In this document: piece after piece, positions 1 through 9,333 of the stretch
How positions within the stretch are numbered: the stretch's first letter is position 1
Layout: the number at the start of each line of letters is the position of its first letter
DNA from: Rhodococcus sp. P-2
GTDB taxonomy: Bacteria > Actinomycetota > Actinomycetes > Mycobacteriales > Mycobacteriaceae
Assembly (NCBI RefSeq): GCF_016598535.1
Contig: NZ_CP066779.1
Span: 1,488,001 to 1,552,000, forward strand
DNA: 64,000 nt
Direction: 5' to 3'
The notes under the pieces: generated by a model
Database searches by the model: none
What the model saw: only the letters and a program-made list of their open reading frames with translations
Told to the model about the DNA's origin: nothing
Position numbers and translations under genes: made by a program

Positions 1-73
1 TTCCACCACACCTTGGCCATCCACAATGACTATCGACTACGTACGTTGGTTCCACGAGAACTGACACGCGGAG

Positions 74-1318
74 TTACAGACATTCATCCAGCAGTGCGGT
101 GGGATCGCAAGCAACCGCTCGAAGCACCCCCTTGATCGTCTCGGTATCGAATACGTTGCTGTGGAAAGTGACTGAGAGGTGACGCCGCCCATCGATCTCT
201 GCACCGAGGAACGCGATACCTTCCGCTCCGTATGGGTCGGTAGCTGCCACACACAGCTGATCGCCTGTCCATCTGATTTCATCCGAGTTGGGAAGCCGAC
301 CTATGTCTGAGTATGAAACGAAGGCGTGAGGCTTGATACCCACGCTCGCCTCGGCGACCGTGGCGTGGGACCTCCCGAGAACCGAAGCGACAGTCGCCTT
401 CGCACTGATCGCTGAAAGGGTCAGCAACGGGTGACCCGAGACGAGCGCCCCCGCGATACCCCGACTGACCTCCGACAACGTCACGGATTCACCTACCGGA
501 ACATATTGCCCCACAGCAAAATTACCGTTGACAACGGTCGACGGATGCGCATATCTGCGCGCGTCCATCAACACGAGCGCATGGGACGCGGTTTCCACTC
601 CATGACCTCGCAATGCAGCAAGAAATGAAAACAGTGTTATCGCGCGCAAAGACGCCGACGGTGCGTGCTCGTCGCGCCAGCAAACTAGTCGATGCGCAAC
701 GTGCGGATCCATCGGGAGCGAAAGACTGACCGGGGTGGGCCGCCACGGCATTCGGAGAGTCGCCGGAACCGGCTCGATCTCTGTTCCACGCACGTGCGAA
801 TGCCATCGAACGGCCGCTCCAAGTCGCCGAGGATTGCCGCCAAAAGCACGAATAATTGTGCGCGACAACGGAAATCTTGACTCCACCGAATGCAGAGATG
901 CGGGTAATTGCCCTGATTGAGCGGTGCTGACAAGGGCAGCCCACAGTCGCGAACCACCGATCCCGTCGGAGATGCCGTGCGAACCCAAACATGCAACATA
1001 CTCCCCGGACGAAACGATCCGGATCGACGAGTGCGTCAAATCCGAATTGAACACGGCGGTCGCAAATCTCGAAATGTCTGCCGCGTCGGTGTGCGGAACT
1101 TCTTCGACTGCCGGGCCAACAGCATCAGGATCGAACAGCCAACGACGGCGAGAGGAATCCGCTCGCAATCCGAACCTCGTCTGCGGACCGATTCGAGCAA
1201 TCTCGATCAACGCACTACGCAGATCACTCGACGAGATGACACCAACTGGTCCGCCGATGACGAGTGCACGATCACGCACCCGCATCTGATCAACTGCAGA
1301 AACCTTGTAACTAGCCAT
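74..1318 (-). CDS. Condensation-fold acyltransferase-like protein, last visible gene of the envelope operon
   Basis: The 414-residue product has an HxxxDG motif (His114, Asp118, Gly119, followed by IGG), the signature of the CoA-dependent acyltransferase/condensation superfamily (NRPS C domains, PapA and WS/DGAT enzymes). In those families the second His of HHxxxDG is the catalytic base; here the first His is Ser. No signal peptide or membrane segment is seen. It starts 9 bases after the stop of the GH16 lipoprotein gene, so it is probably cotranscribed with the polysaccharide genes and may acylate a glycan, glycolipid or carrier intermediate. The substrate cannot be read from the sequence. 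The superfamily call is fairly safe; the role is inferred from context. The operon may continue beyond the left edge. Confidence 0.7.
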   Translation of the reverse strand: MASYKVSAVDQMRVRDRALVIGGPVGVISSSDLRSALIEIARIGPQTRFGLRADSSRRRWLFDPDAVGPAVEEVPHTDAADISRFATAVFNSDLTHSSIRIVSSGEYVACLGSHGISDGIGGSRLWAALVSTAQSGQLPASLHSVESRFPLSRTIIRAFGGNPRRLGAAVRWHSHVRGTEIEPVPATLRMPWRPTPVSLSLPMDPHVAHRLVCWRDEHAPSASLRAITLFSFLAALRGHGVETASHALVLMDARRYAHPSTVVNGNFAVGQYVPVGESVTLSEVSRGIAGALVSGHPLLTLSAISAKATVASVLGRSHATVAEASVGIKPHAFVSYSDIGRLPNSDEIRWTGDQLCVAATDPYGAEGIAFLGAEIDGRRHLSVTFHSNVFDTETIKGVLRAVACDPTALLDECL

Positions 1319-1327
1319 TATTCACTC

Positions 1328-2167
1328 TCAAGGCGTGAATCGGATCCAGTCGACGGTCAAGGTCGACACATCCGGGGTGGTTGCATCCGTCGGCCCGGGC
1401 CATTCTCCGCCCACCGCAATGTTCATCACGACATAGAACGGCTTGTCGAAAACCCATTTCGAGCCGTCCGGCGCCTCGCTGCGCAAGTACTCGCCCACCA
1501 TTTCACCGTCGATGAAGATCGAGATGGAGTCAGACCTTCTCGTCACCTCGTAAACATGGAAGGTGGTCGAGGCATCACCGCCGAGAAAACCATCCGACGA
1601 CATCTTCCACTTGCCGTCTGTATGTGCAGAAGGATCGGACCACGGACCGTGAATTGCGTTGTGATACTCAGTGGCGTTGTGCACCAACTCCATTACATCG
1701 ATCTCGCCGCTCTCTGGATAGCCCACCGTCGCCAAATTCTCGCCGAGTAACCAGAATGCCGGATGGATTCCCTGCGCCATCGGGAACTTTATTCGGGCAG
1801 AAATCGTGCCCTCTGTGAACGAAAACTTGTCCCTTGTCACGATCCTCGCTGACGTGAATCCCCCCAGGATCCGACGAGCTTCGAGCACGAGGTTACCGTT
1901 TCCATCCAAACGCGCGTTTTCGGCGTTGTCTGTGTAGATCTGCTTCTCCTGATTTCCCCAACCTCCGCCCCCGACATCGAATCCCCACATCGCCGGATCA
2001 GGAGAATCCCCTGCAGCACCATCGAATTCGTCTGTGCCGAAATCGCTCGAGACCATTCGCATCATTGGACTCCGGGGTTGACCGGTGGCGCACGAAGTAG
2101 CCAATAGTAGTGAGGCCATCGAAAGAATCATCCCGGCCCGAACCACGGCACGCGTACTCCCACTCAT
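1328..2167 (-). CDS. GH16-family glycoside hydrolase lipoprotein
   Basis: This 279-residue protein begins with a signal sequence ending in a lipobox (ATS-Cys26), so it is probably lipid-anchored outside the membrane. The core carries the GH16 active-site pattern GEIDVMELVH, with Glu155 the expected nucleophile, Asp157 the assisting acid and Glu160 the acid/base. GH16 enzymes hydrolyse or transglycosylate beta-1,3/1,4-glucans and galactans. Its start overlaps the stop of the GT4 gene by 4 bases (ATGA), which implies translational coupling. In polysaccharide operons such an enzyme commonly trims or releases the secreted polymer; that role is inferred here. The family is clear; the glycan is unknown. 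Confidence 0.86.
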   Translation of the reverse strand: MSGSTRAVVRAGMILSMASLLLATSCATGQPRSPMMRMVSSDFGTDEFDGAAGDSPDPAMWGFDVGGGGWGNQEKQIYTDNAENARLDGNGNLVLEARRILGGFTSARIVTRDKFSFTEGTISARIKFPMAQGIHPAFWLLGENLATVGYPESGEIDVMELVHNATEYHNAIHGPWSDPSAHTDGKWKMSSDGFLGGDASTTFHVYEVTRRSDSISIFIDGEMVGEYLRSEAPDGSKWVFDKPFYVVMNIAVGGEWPGPTDATTPDVSTLTVDWIRFTP

Positions 2168-3321
2168 TTCACAACCCTTCGATAGACGTCAATCACCCGA
2201 TCAGCTCGCGCTGAGACCTCGTGGTCATCCAATACCGACCTGCGTGCACCGGTCACCAACCGGGTGCGAAGCTGGCTGTCATCCAGGAGGGACAGAATTC
2301 TCTCGGCAACGTCTGCGGGATCACCCGGGACGGACAGCAGTCCGTTCTCCCCATCGACGACGTAATCGAGGAAACCGTCCGTCCGACTGGCCACCACCGG
2401 AGTACCAACTGACATCGCTTCGATCGCTATGAGCCCGAAAGGTTCTCGCACGGAGGGAACACACAGGATGTCAACCGACCGCAGAATAGCCGCAACATCG
2501 TTCCGTTGCCCGACAAACCTGACAGCGCCAGGAGCCAATTCCGCGGCTATTCGGCGAAGATTCTCGCCGTAGTGCTCGTTCCCCGGGCTCGACCTGCCAA
2601 CGATGACCAGATGTAAGTCCTTGCCGCGGGAACGAATCTGGGATACTGCCTCGATCAAAGTGTCGATTCCTTTGACAGGGTCGACGCGTCCAATGACTGC
2701 GACCAATGCGGAATCGGGGGAATCAGTGAGCTCAGCTCGCACCGTGGCTGGTCCTGGCGCAAAGACTGCCGCATCGACGCCCTGGGGAACTACCGTCGTC
2801 TTTCCCTGAGCCGATTCCGAAAGCTGCTGCCGTGCAGCATTACTCACTGCGATCGAGGCTGAGGCCCCACGAACGGCCGCACTCAGCAGACTCCGACCTC
2901 GCCCGGGGTCGAGTATGTCGTGAATCTCGAGCACCACAGGTGTTCGCGCCAGCCTGCCAGCCGCAACGCAATCCAGATGTGACAAGAGCGAATTCGAGTG
3001 GACGACATCAGCACGCCGAGCATGTACCAAAAGCTTTGAAACCCACGTCGCAGACCGCGGGATCTGCGACAACAACGTCGCCGAAGTTTGAGAAACGCCA
3101 GAGGAATCACGCAGACCGACACGCGCCCCGTCTGGCATCGGTATGAATTCGAGTCCCATCTCGTTCCACGTCTGTTCGAGCTCACCACCAGAGGGCGCGG
3201 CCATGACAACGTTCACACCTTGCTCACCGAGACGTGGGAGCAACCGAATAACACTGTGCTCAATACCCGTGACATCGCGAGTCAGCGTCGACGCAAGAAT
3301 TCGCAGCCTGCGATCAGCCAT
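2164..3321 (-). CDS. GT4-type glycosyltransferase
   Basis: The product of about 385 residues has the GT-B layout: an N-terminal Rossmann half with an HSNSLLSHLD segment, then a donor-binding half with the IGRVDPVKGIDTLIEA segment and the EPFGLIAIE motif (E-x7-E), the hallmark of retaining family 4 glycosyltransferases. It should transfer a sugar from a nucleotide donor to a lipid-linked glycan on the cytoplasmic side. An in-frame ATG at 3336 is also possible; the ATG at 3321 is preferred because GAAGGTGG lies just upstream at good spacing. The start overlaps the preceding membrane protein gene, and the stop overlaps the GH16 gene (ATGA), so it sits inside a coupled operon. Confidence 0.88.
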   Translation of the reverse strand: MADRRLRILASTLTRDVTGIEHSVIRLLPRLGEQGVNVVMAAPSGGELEQTWNEMGLEFIPMPDGARVGLRDSSGVSQTSATLLSQIPRSATWVSKLLVHARRADVVHSNSLLSHLDCVAAGRLARTPVVLEIHDILDPGRGRSLLSAAVRGASASIAVSNAARQQLSESAQGKTTVVPQGVDAAVFAPGPATVRAELTDSPDSALVAVIGRVDPVKGIDTLIEAVSQIRSRGKDLHLVIVGRSSPGNEHYGENLRRIAAELAPGAVRFVGQRNDVAAILRSVDILCVPSVREPFGLIAIEAMSVGTPVVASRTDGFLDYVVDGENGLLSVPGDPADVAERILSLLDDSQLRTRLVTGARRSVLDDHEVSARADRVIDVYRRVVK

Positions 3322-5089
3322 CGTTACCACCTTCATCCTTAACGGCGACTCGCTCGAAGACTACGAATCCACTACCTTCGAGGAAGACTTTCCACATCGG
3401 GTCCAACCGCATTCGTGCCTCCAGATTCGGCAATGCGTCCCGTGGGGAGAGCCCGAAGTACCAATTGTAGAAAACCATTTGATCGGAAATCGCGAAGTAC
3501 GTTGTCCGGTGGTCAGCGACGAAGTATTCATTGAACTTCTCGTACTCTTCGTCAGTCGCGAAGTCTGCACCGTAGAAAAGAGTCGCGGCCTCCGGTTGCA
3601 CATCGAACTTCGGATCGAGGCCGGCCAACCGCAGATAGGCCTGAGTTGGCCGATCAGGCCACGCCGGGGACGGAACCCTCAGTACGCCATAGGGATCAGC
3701 CGACTCCAACACCTCGGAAGCGCCCTTGACTACTGCGGGTTTCGTCAAGTAGGCGAACCAAGCACCAAAATACGCTTCCGATGAAGACAGCGTGACACCG
3801 ATAAGCAGGATGCTCCCAGCTATTAGCTTTACCCTCGAGGCACGGGACGCGCGGAGCATCGCAGTGACCGGAAATGCAAGCAGTAGGGAACAACCCACCA
3901 GGGAGTAAAGATACACACGAAAGATCGCTTCACCACCATAGCCTTGCCCGGCCAGAATGGCGAGCGGGGCAAACGCGACAATCACGAAAGCGAGTACCGG
4001 CATCTTCTTGCGCCACATAACAATTGCCGTGACTGCGGAGGAAACCAACAGTCCGACAGTCAAGAAACGCATCGTCTTACTTGCAAATACCTGTCCCGCA
4101 GTCGGCGTCAGATTCGCTCCAGCGAGGTTGGACTTCGCGTTCGACGTCACGTCGAAAGAAAATTTCGCGAAGTCACCTGCACTGTCCCAGTTGTAAATGA
4201 GGAAACCAATGGCTATTGCAGCGAACACGAATGTCAACCACCACGGCCGAAGCATTCGGAAGGCCATGAGCGCCACCACGATCAATCCCATCCAATACGG
4301 AGTGAGTTGGTGAGTGACTACTATCGCGCAGAAGACCACGATCATGATGACGACAAGGTTAGGTCGGTCTCGCGAGGATCCAACCAGGGTTAAGAATGCA
4401 AGAACAAGGATCAGTGCCAGCGACTGTGGGGCGAAGTAATCCTGCGCCACCCAATTGAGCACCTCGAAGAGAAACGTGGCGGAAATAGCGGTCGGGACAT
4501 CCAGCCTCCACGCCCTCGCCATGCAGTAGAACAGAATCACCATGAGGAGATGCGCAGCGATCGCGAACCAGTTCGCAACGGCTATGTCCGGCACGCCGGT
4601 AACGCGAGAGAACCACGCCGTTGCCGTGAAGAGGCCAGGCCACCCGTTGTACACATCGACACCTCGCGCCAGGAAATGGCTTCGCTGGATCAGATCCGTG
4701 ACCCCAAGATGCTTGTACGTCCAGGTATACAGCGGCACATCGGACGCCATGAGTGTCGCAGTCCTCTGCACGAGCGCAACAGTTACCACCGCGCCGAACG
4801 CTGCGCGGTTGTTCCTTCGTGACATTGCGACTGCGAAGCCGATCACCGACAAAGTGATTGCACCGGCGAAGAACGGCGACGCCGCGAACAGCAGGCCGAA
4901 ATCCGACGCCTGTGCAGTCGACAGCGAAGGTATAGCGATCCACCAACTCACCAGTGCTGCAACGAGAATCCCCCACGAAACCCAATCGCGCCTCTTGCTG
5001 TCGGATACGACGGCAATCGTCAGCCGGTCAGTCGGAGCATCATATGACTTCGTCGACGACAGGTCGTTTCGCTCCTTCAAACTCGTCAT
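3314..5089 (-). CDS. Polytopic membrane protein, polysaccharide polymerase or GT-C-like
   Basis: This 591-residue protein has about ten to twelve hydrophobic segments between residues 35 and 440, then a soluble C-terminal region of about 140 residues rich in aromatic and charged residues. The architecture fits polyprenyl-phosphosugar-dependent GT-C enzymes or Wzy/O-antigen-ligase-type polymerases, but no diagnostic motif is recognised. It is coupled by a 4-base overlap to the upstream GT2 gene and overlaps the GT4 gene downstream. In an operon with a flippase and three glycosyltransferases the polymerase role would otherwise be vacant, which makes it the natural candidate. Function is inferred from topology and neighbours. 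Confidence 0.6.
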   Translation of the reverse strand: MTSLKERNDLSSTKSYDAPTDRLTIAVVSDSKRRDWVSWGILVAALVSWWIAIPSLSTAQASDFGLLFAASPFFAGAITLSVIGFAVAMSRRNNRAAFGAVVTVALVQRTATLMASDVPLYTWTYKHLGVTDLIQRSHFLARGVDVYNGWPGLFTATAWFSRVTGVPDIAVANWFAIAAHLLMVILFYCMARAWRLDVPTAISATFLFEVLNWVAQDYFAPQSLALILVLAFLTLVGSSRDRPNLVVIMIVVFCAIVVTHQLTPYWMGLIVVALMAFRMLRPWWLTFVFAAIAIGFLIYNWDSAGDFAKFSFDVTSNAKSNLAGANLTPTAGQVFASKTMRFLTVGLLVSSAVTAIVMWRKKMPVLAFVIVAFAPLAILAGQGYGGEAIFRVYLYSLVGCSLLLAFPVTAMLRASRASRVKLIAGSILLIGVTLSSSEAYFGAWFAYLTKPAVVKGASEVLESADPYGVLRVPSPAWPDRPTQAYLRLAGLDPKFDVQPEAATLFYGADFATDEEYEKFNEYFVADHRTTYFAISDQMVFYNWYFGLSPRDALPNLEARMRLDPMWKVFLEGSGFVVFERVAVKDEGGNDG

Positions 5090-6888
5090 AACCGCCGGAA
5101 CCCCGACAGGACAGCCCCAATACGTCGCTTGAGGTTTTCGCGGCCGGAAACGTCCGGGCGACTATCGAGGGTGAGAAGTCGAACTAGAGATGCTCCAATG
5201 GTAGCGAGACTGGGAATCACGAGCTGCGAAAAGGGATAGTACTCTTCGATTGTGGTCATCAGGAATGTCATCAGCACGACGATCGAGATCCCCAGGGCCG
5301 GAACAGCTGCGACCCGAACGTAGCCAGGTTGATCAGGCATGTACGACATAATTGCCGCACCCGGGCCGACCGCAACAAAAACGATCACGGCTACACCGGT
5401 GAGAGCGCCGATCGCGCCCAGGCCGGCACCGATCAGACCACAAACGCCACCGACCAATCCCAGAATTGCCAGTCTGTGCTCGTCGGTCGGCCACCGCGCG
5501 TCAACCGTCGCGATCGCCCGACGAATCGACCTAGCGCCGGGAAATTCGACGGCTATCGAACTGCGCACCGCGCGCGTTCCCTTCGGGAGAAGTGGGCGCC
5601 CCCGTAATCCCCCGATACGCGAGCGCACCAACGCTGCGGGACCTCGCAACAAAGCGCGCCGCTCGATCCAAGGCAATTTGTCAAGATCGGGTGTAAGTCG
5701 AATCTGACCTTCTTCAGGCTGAGAGACGCTCCTGAAGTGCGAAAGTCCCTTGACCATACGCGTCGCCAACATCATCGCTATTCGCGGATCCATAGCGAGT
5801 TTCGTCAACCAGGCGCCAAGCCCGAGGCCGTAGTCGGCCATCTGTTTACTCAATCCCGCTGGATCGATGCGATGACGGTGCCAGACTCGCGCAGCAGGCG
5901 CATAGACCAGCGCACCCCTGCCGAGAATGACCCTGACGAACATGTCGATATCTTCACCGCCACCTGAAGGCGATCCCACCCCTAGCCCCTCGTCGAATCC
6001 GCCGAGCTCGAGCATCACGGATCGTCTTACCGCGAAATTGGCACCCGTCCCGAAATCGCCTACGCGGAAAGGGAACAGAGCGTCGTTCTCCGGCGGATCC
6101 GACAAGCGGTACGTCGTTCGCACAAGATTCTTCGACCAACTCACGCGACGATCGAAAAAGGCTTGAGCAGGAGTCGATACCTCACCTGTCGGCACGAGAC
6201 CTGTGACGATGTGGACGTCGTCCGCGACTGCGAATCCACTGACCAACTCACGGAGCCAGTTCTTGTCAATCACGACATCGTCATCCGTAAATGCCACGAA
6301 CTCTTCAGTGGCCGCAACGAGGCCTATGTTTCGGGCCTTGGACAGGCCACGTTCCGGCGCATCAACGATCCGAACTCCGGCGAAAGCATCCACTATCGGC
6401 GGTGTCAAACCAGACGAAGGATCGTTGTCCACGACGAGCACGTCATAGTTTCGGTAGTCGAGATCGGCGAGTGAGGTCAAAACTTCACGGAGCATGTCCG
6501 GTCGATTCATCGTGCAAATGATCAATGTAACAGGCACTTCGGGGATCGGCGGAGCGGTTACGGGCTCGGAATCCGGCAAGTAGGCCAGGACTTCCTTCGA
6601 TCTGATCATTCCGTTCGCGACTTGAACCTCGACAAAGGCAGATGATCCGTTGAGGCGCGCGACCAGCAGGCGAGCACGTGAGTAGGCTGTTCCCCCGGTC
6701 AATTCGATGACACTCGATGCAAGTAGCTCCCACTCGTCCACCTGACCAATCCAAATGGCCCCTGCCCACAATTCGGTTCCGGCCGTCGGCGTCATCACCG
6801 GATCGAGATTCGTGAGTCCATCACGCCGAACGCCCTGTGCGGCTGGCTCATCGGCGTCCTGATTTCTGACATGTTCTTCAAACCTCAT
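5086..6888 (-). CDS. GT2 glycosyltransferase with C-terminal membrane segments
   Basis: The product is 600 residues. An N-terminal region of about 115 residues has no recognised fold. It is followed by a GT-A family 2 domain with the start strand VTLIICTMNRP, a VVDND segment and the TDDD metal-binding motif. The last 160 residues hold several hydrophobic segments, so the enzyme is probably anchored at the inner face of the membrane. GT2 enzymes add sugars from UDP- or GDP-donors with inversion. It overlaps the flippase gene by 11 bases and the next membrane protein gene by 4, consistent with one transcript. Linkage and donor cannot be told from sequence. Confidence 0.85.
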   Translation of the reverse strand: MRFEEHVRNQDADEPAAQGVRRDGLTNLDPVMTPTAGTELWAGAIWIGQVDEWELLASSVIELTGGTAYSRARLLVARLNGSSAFVEVQVANGMIRSKEVLAYLPDSEPVTAPPIPEVPVTLIICTMNRPDMLREVLTSLADLDYRNYDVLVVDNDPSSGLTPPIVDAFAGVRIVDAPERGLSKARNIGLVAATEEFVAFTDDDVVIDKNWLRELVSGFAVADDVHIVTGLVPTGEVSTPAQAFFDRRVSWSKNLVRTTYRLSDPPENDALFPFRVGDFGTGANFAVRRSVMLELGGFDEGLGVGSPSGGGEDIDMFVRVILGRGALVYAPAARVWHRHRIDPAGLSKQMADYGLGLGAWLTKLAMDPRIAMMLATRMVKGLSHFRSVSQPEEGQIRLTPDLDKLPWIERRALLRGPAALVRSRIGGLRGRPLLPKGTRAVRSSIAVEFPGARSIRRAIATVDARWPTDEHRLAILGLVGGVCGLIGAGLGAIGALTGVAVIVFVAVGPGAAIMSYMPDQPGYVRVAAVPALGISIVVLMTFLMTTIEEYYPFSQLVIPSLATIGASLVRLLTLDSRPDVSGRENLKRRIGAVLSGFRRL

Positions 6889-8152
6889 ACTGAAACACCC
6901 GCCTTCTTATTGCATCTCGACGCCGAGCTATTCCGAAGACTGCGGCGATGCTAGCCGCCGTCTGGGCCACACCGACAGCGACCGCCGCACCCACAGCTCC
7001 CCAGAGAAAGCACGCGAAAGGCAAGACCACCATGAGAAGTCCGGCGAACAGACCGTTGATGACGACCAACGGTCCGATCTCGCGCCTTGCTCGTTGCAAC
7101 GCAGACCACACCACGAACATCGTTCTCATCAACGACCCGATCGCAAGGATGATCACAACAAACTCGGCATTCAAATTCAGATACTCAGGATCGAGTATTC
7201 CGAAGATAATCGGTGCGCCCAGCGAGACCAATACCCCGCCCACAGCGACCAGAACAGAAACCCTCACAAACAAGACCAACGCCATCTTGGAACCATCTTT
7301 GGGGTTCTTCGACGCGTGAACCACAAGGGAAGTCCCCATGGCAGAGCCGACGAATTCGAGAGTCTGTGCAATGCTCATCGAAAGGGAGAAAACTGCGCCC
7401 TGAACGGGACCGGAATAGGCGGTGACGAGAAATGGCATCAGAAGGATCACTCCGACACCCATGGCTTGGGTCGGGACAGCTTGCCTGCACATTCTCACGA
7501 CCTCAGCCGACGCATTGCCGTCAGTCCACAGGCCAAGTGGAGAGGCAGCCGAGCGCCGTTCGACGATACGGCTGATCATCAACCGCATGAACACAACCGA
7601 CACTCCGCCTACTACGACCGTCGACATCACCACCGGTTGCCAATTCGCTAACCACACCAACGCGAGAAGAACACCAATGCGACCAGCGCTGACGATCCCG
7701 TTGATCAAGGGCAACTTCCGGGACTCGTCCAAACTGGTCAAAGTGCTGTTCTGCAGAATGAACATGCCCCAGACGACAACGCCCACAAACACCAGGCAGG
7801 CAACCGGAATCGAGCCCTTCACTTCCGGAATGAACCAAACCGCCGCGACTGCCGCCATGACGCCCACAGGAATCGACAACATGTAGAACACCCGCAGACC
7901 TCGCCGGTGTACGGCGCCGAGGCTTGCACCTGCTGCAGGCATCATCGAATTGAAGACATCGCCGACTCCGGTACCGATGACCATCGCCGGCGCAGTAACG
8001 AGCGCAAGCAGCGCCGTCATGACGCCCAGCTGTGCCGGCGGTAGAACTACAGCCGCAACCGCCCAAAATCCCATGCCCAGCGCGGCATTGATGATCTGGG
8101 ACGACGCCATTGAAGCTGCATCCGCGTAGATACGCGGCCCCTTGTTCGCCAT
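6878..8152 (-). CDS. Polysaccharide flippase-like membrane protein (MATE/MVF superfamily)
   Basis: The protein of about 424 residues is almost entirely hydrophobic, with about twelve predicted membrane spans and short loops, and has the look of Wzx/MurJ-like exporters. Such proteins flip undecaprenyl-linked oligosaccharide to the outer face. The ATG at 8152 is preferred because it shares a base with the stop of the upstream GT2 gene (TGATG), a usual sign of coupled translation; an ATG at 8182 is also open. Its position between two GT2 genes and upstream of a polymerase-like protein supports a Wzx/Wzy-type polysaccharide pathway. Confidence 0.78.
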   Translation of the reverse strand: MANKGPRIYADAASMASSQIINAALGMGFWAVAAVVLPPAQLGVMTALLALVTAPAMVIGTGVGDVFNSMMPAAGASLGAVHRRGLRVFYMLSIPVGVMAAVAAVWFIPEVKGSIPVACLVFVGVVVWGMFILQNSTLTSLDESRKLPLINGIVSAGRIGVLLALVWLANWQPVVMSTVVVGGVSVVFMRLMISRIVERRSAASPLGLWTDGNASAEVVRMCRQAVPTQAMGVGVILLMPFLVTAYSGPVQGAVFSLSMSIAQTLEFVGSAMGTSLVVHASKNPKDGSKMALVLFVRVSVLVAVGGVLVSLGAPIIFGILDPEYLNLNAEFVVIILAIGSLMRTMFVVWSALQRARREIGPLVVINGLFAGLLMVVLPFACFLWGAVGAAVAVGVAQTAASIAAVFGIARRRDAIRRRVFQYEV

Positions 8153-9105
8153 CACGGCCCTACGAAGTGCCGACGCCTGCACACGATGGCGGACAGGGCC
8201 CCCAAACCTGCCGAAACGATTCCGGCAACCACGGCACCCGCCTTCGACAGGGACACCCTGCCCCCCAAGACGTATCGCCGAAGCCCGCCGGTGAGAACAC
8301 TGCGCACGTAGTCACGCTCATCGTCGAGTTCCTCGGAGCCGTTCCGGTCGTCCCGTAGTTCGATCTTTCCCTTCCCTTCGGAATAGCAGCGGGCCAGGAA
8401 GAATCGAAATGTGCTGCGTTCCAAAGGAATATCGTGATCAATAACCGAGTTCGGCACGTAGATCCAATGAAAGTCGTTGCCAAGTTCCGCCATTCGGATA
8501 CACAGGTCGGTATCCTCGGGTTGCGATTGCTCGCCGCTCTTGCCGAACCCGACTCGAAACCCTCCGACCGCACGGAAAGCCGCTGTTCGAACGGCCATGC
8601 TGCCACTCCAGACGTTGCGAACACGGGTGGTCTCGATCGGCATTCCTTGAAACGATTCTCCGACGACCCACCCGAATTCATCCGGAAACCAACCGGGCTT
8701 GGGTGATCTCCATACTGCCCTGTACCGTCCCCCCGTTCCGACGACTCGCTCGTCTGCGAACGGTTTGATCAGCTCCGACAACCAGTTGCTGTCAGCAATC
8801 TCGTCGTCATCAATGAAGGCAGTGTAGGGCGTCGACACGACAGCAACTCCGGCGTTGCGGGCGCCGGACGCACCTCGGGGTCCGTCCTCGTAGGAGATCA
8901 CACAGATGTCTGGCATTGCGCGGCGCAAGGTGTGCGCGAGCGCGCGATTGTGGTCGACCGCAACGATGATCTCGGCAGGCTGCAAGGTCTGCGCTGCAAT
9001 CGAATGAACAGCAGCAACAATCCCCCGCAGTCGCTCCATCGAATAACAAGCCATGACGACGCTTACCGCACCGCTCTTCAAATTGAGGCCATGTCGTGTG
9101 AGCAT
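8152..9105 (-). CDS. GT2 glycosyltransferase, first gene of the envelope operon
   Basis: The product of about 317 residues has a GT-A fold with a VSVVMACYSMERL start, the IDDDE metal-binding motif and an SQPEDTDLCIRM segment typical of the acceptor half (ED-type catalytic base). It belongs to the inverting family 2 enzymes. ATG codons at 9123 and 9105 are both possible; 9105 leaves an N terminus that begins just before the first strand. It is the promoter-proximal gene of a seven-gene coupled operon running left. A possible AAACAWAC-type operator half-palindrome lies about 110 bases upstream, in the gap shared with a divergent gene. Confidence 0.85.
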   Translation of the reverse strand: MLTRHGLNLKSGAVSVVMACYSMERLRGIVAAVHSIAAQTLQPAEIIVAVDHNRALAHTLRRAMPDICVISYEDGPRGASGARNAGVAVVSTPYTAFIDDDEIADSNWLSELIKPFADERVVGTGGRYRAVWRSPKPGWFPDEFGWVVGESFQGMPIETTRVRNVWSGSMAVRTAAFRAVGGFRVGFGKSGEQSQPEDTDLCIRMAELGNDFHWIYVPNSVIDHDIPLERSTFRFFLARCYSEGKGKIELRDDRNGSEELDDERDYVRSVLTGGLRRYVLGGRVSLSKAGAVVAGIVSAGLGALSAIVCRRRHFVGP

Positions 9106-9212
9106 GGTCACGTCTCCAATCATTGCACCGGCCGATTTCCCGTCCCGCCCGCATCCGGACCACGCTCTGCACGCCCGAATCAAATCGTCTAAGCCGCCAC
9201 AAAAGTCCAGAT

Positions 9213-9233
9213 TAACCGACTTTTAGTCTGTTT
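9213..9233. promoter_or_regulatory. Candidate ARE-like operator between divergent genes
   Basis: TAACCGAC-TTTTA-GTCTGTTT matches the window-wide 21-bp pattern AAACAWAC-N5-GTNTGTTT. The right arm is a full match and the left arm is weaker (5 of 8). It lies in the gap between the start of the polysaccharide operon (9105, minus) and the EEP gene (9334, plus), so it could control either or both. Confidence 0.4.
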
Positions 9234-9333
9234 TTTGGCTATTATCTTGACGATTGCCCCGCCAACTGTCGTAACCCAATGTACCCCAGTAACGGCTCAG
9301 CGATCATTTCGCTGATGCGGTACAACCGAGGTT

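Noticed and set aside
2-61. Plus-strand frame ending in TIDYVRWFHEN and a stop, resembling the tail of an IS3-type transposase
   Set aside because: Only about 19 residues are visible and no inverted repeat or other transposase part can be seen; too short to call.
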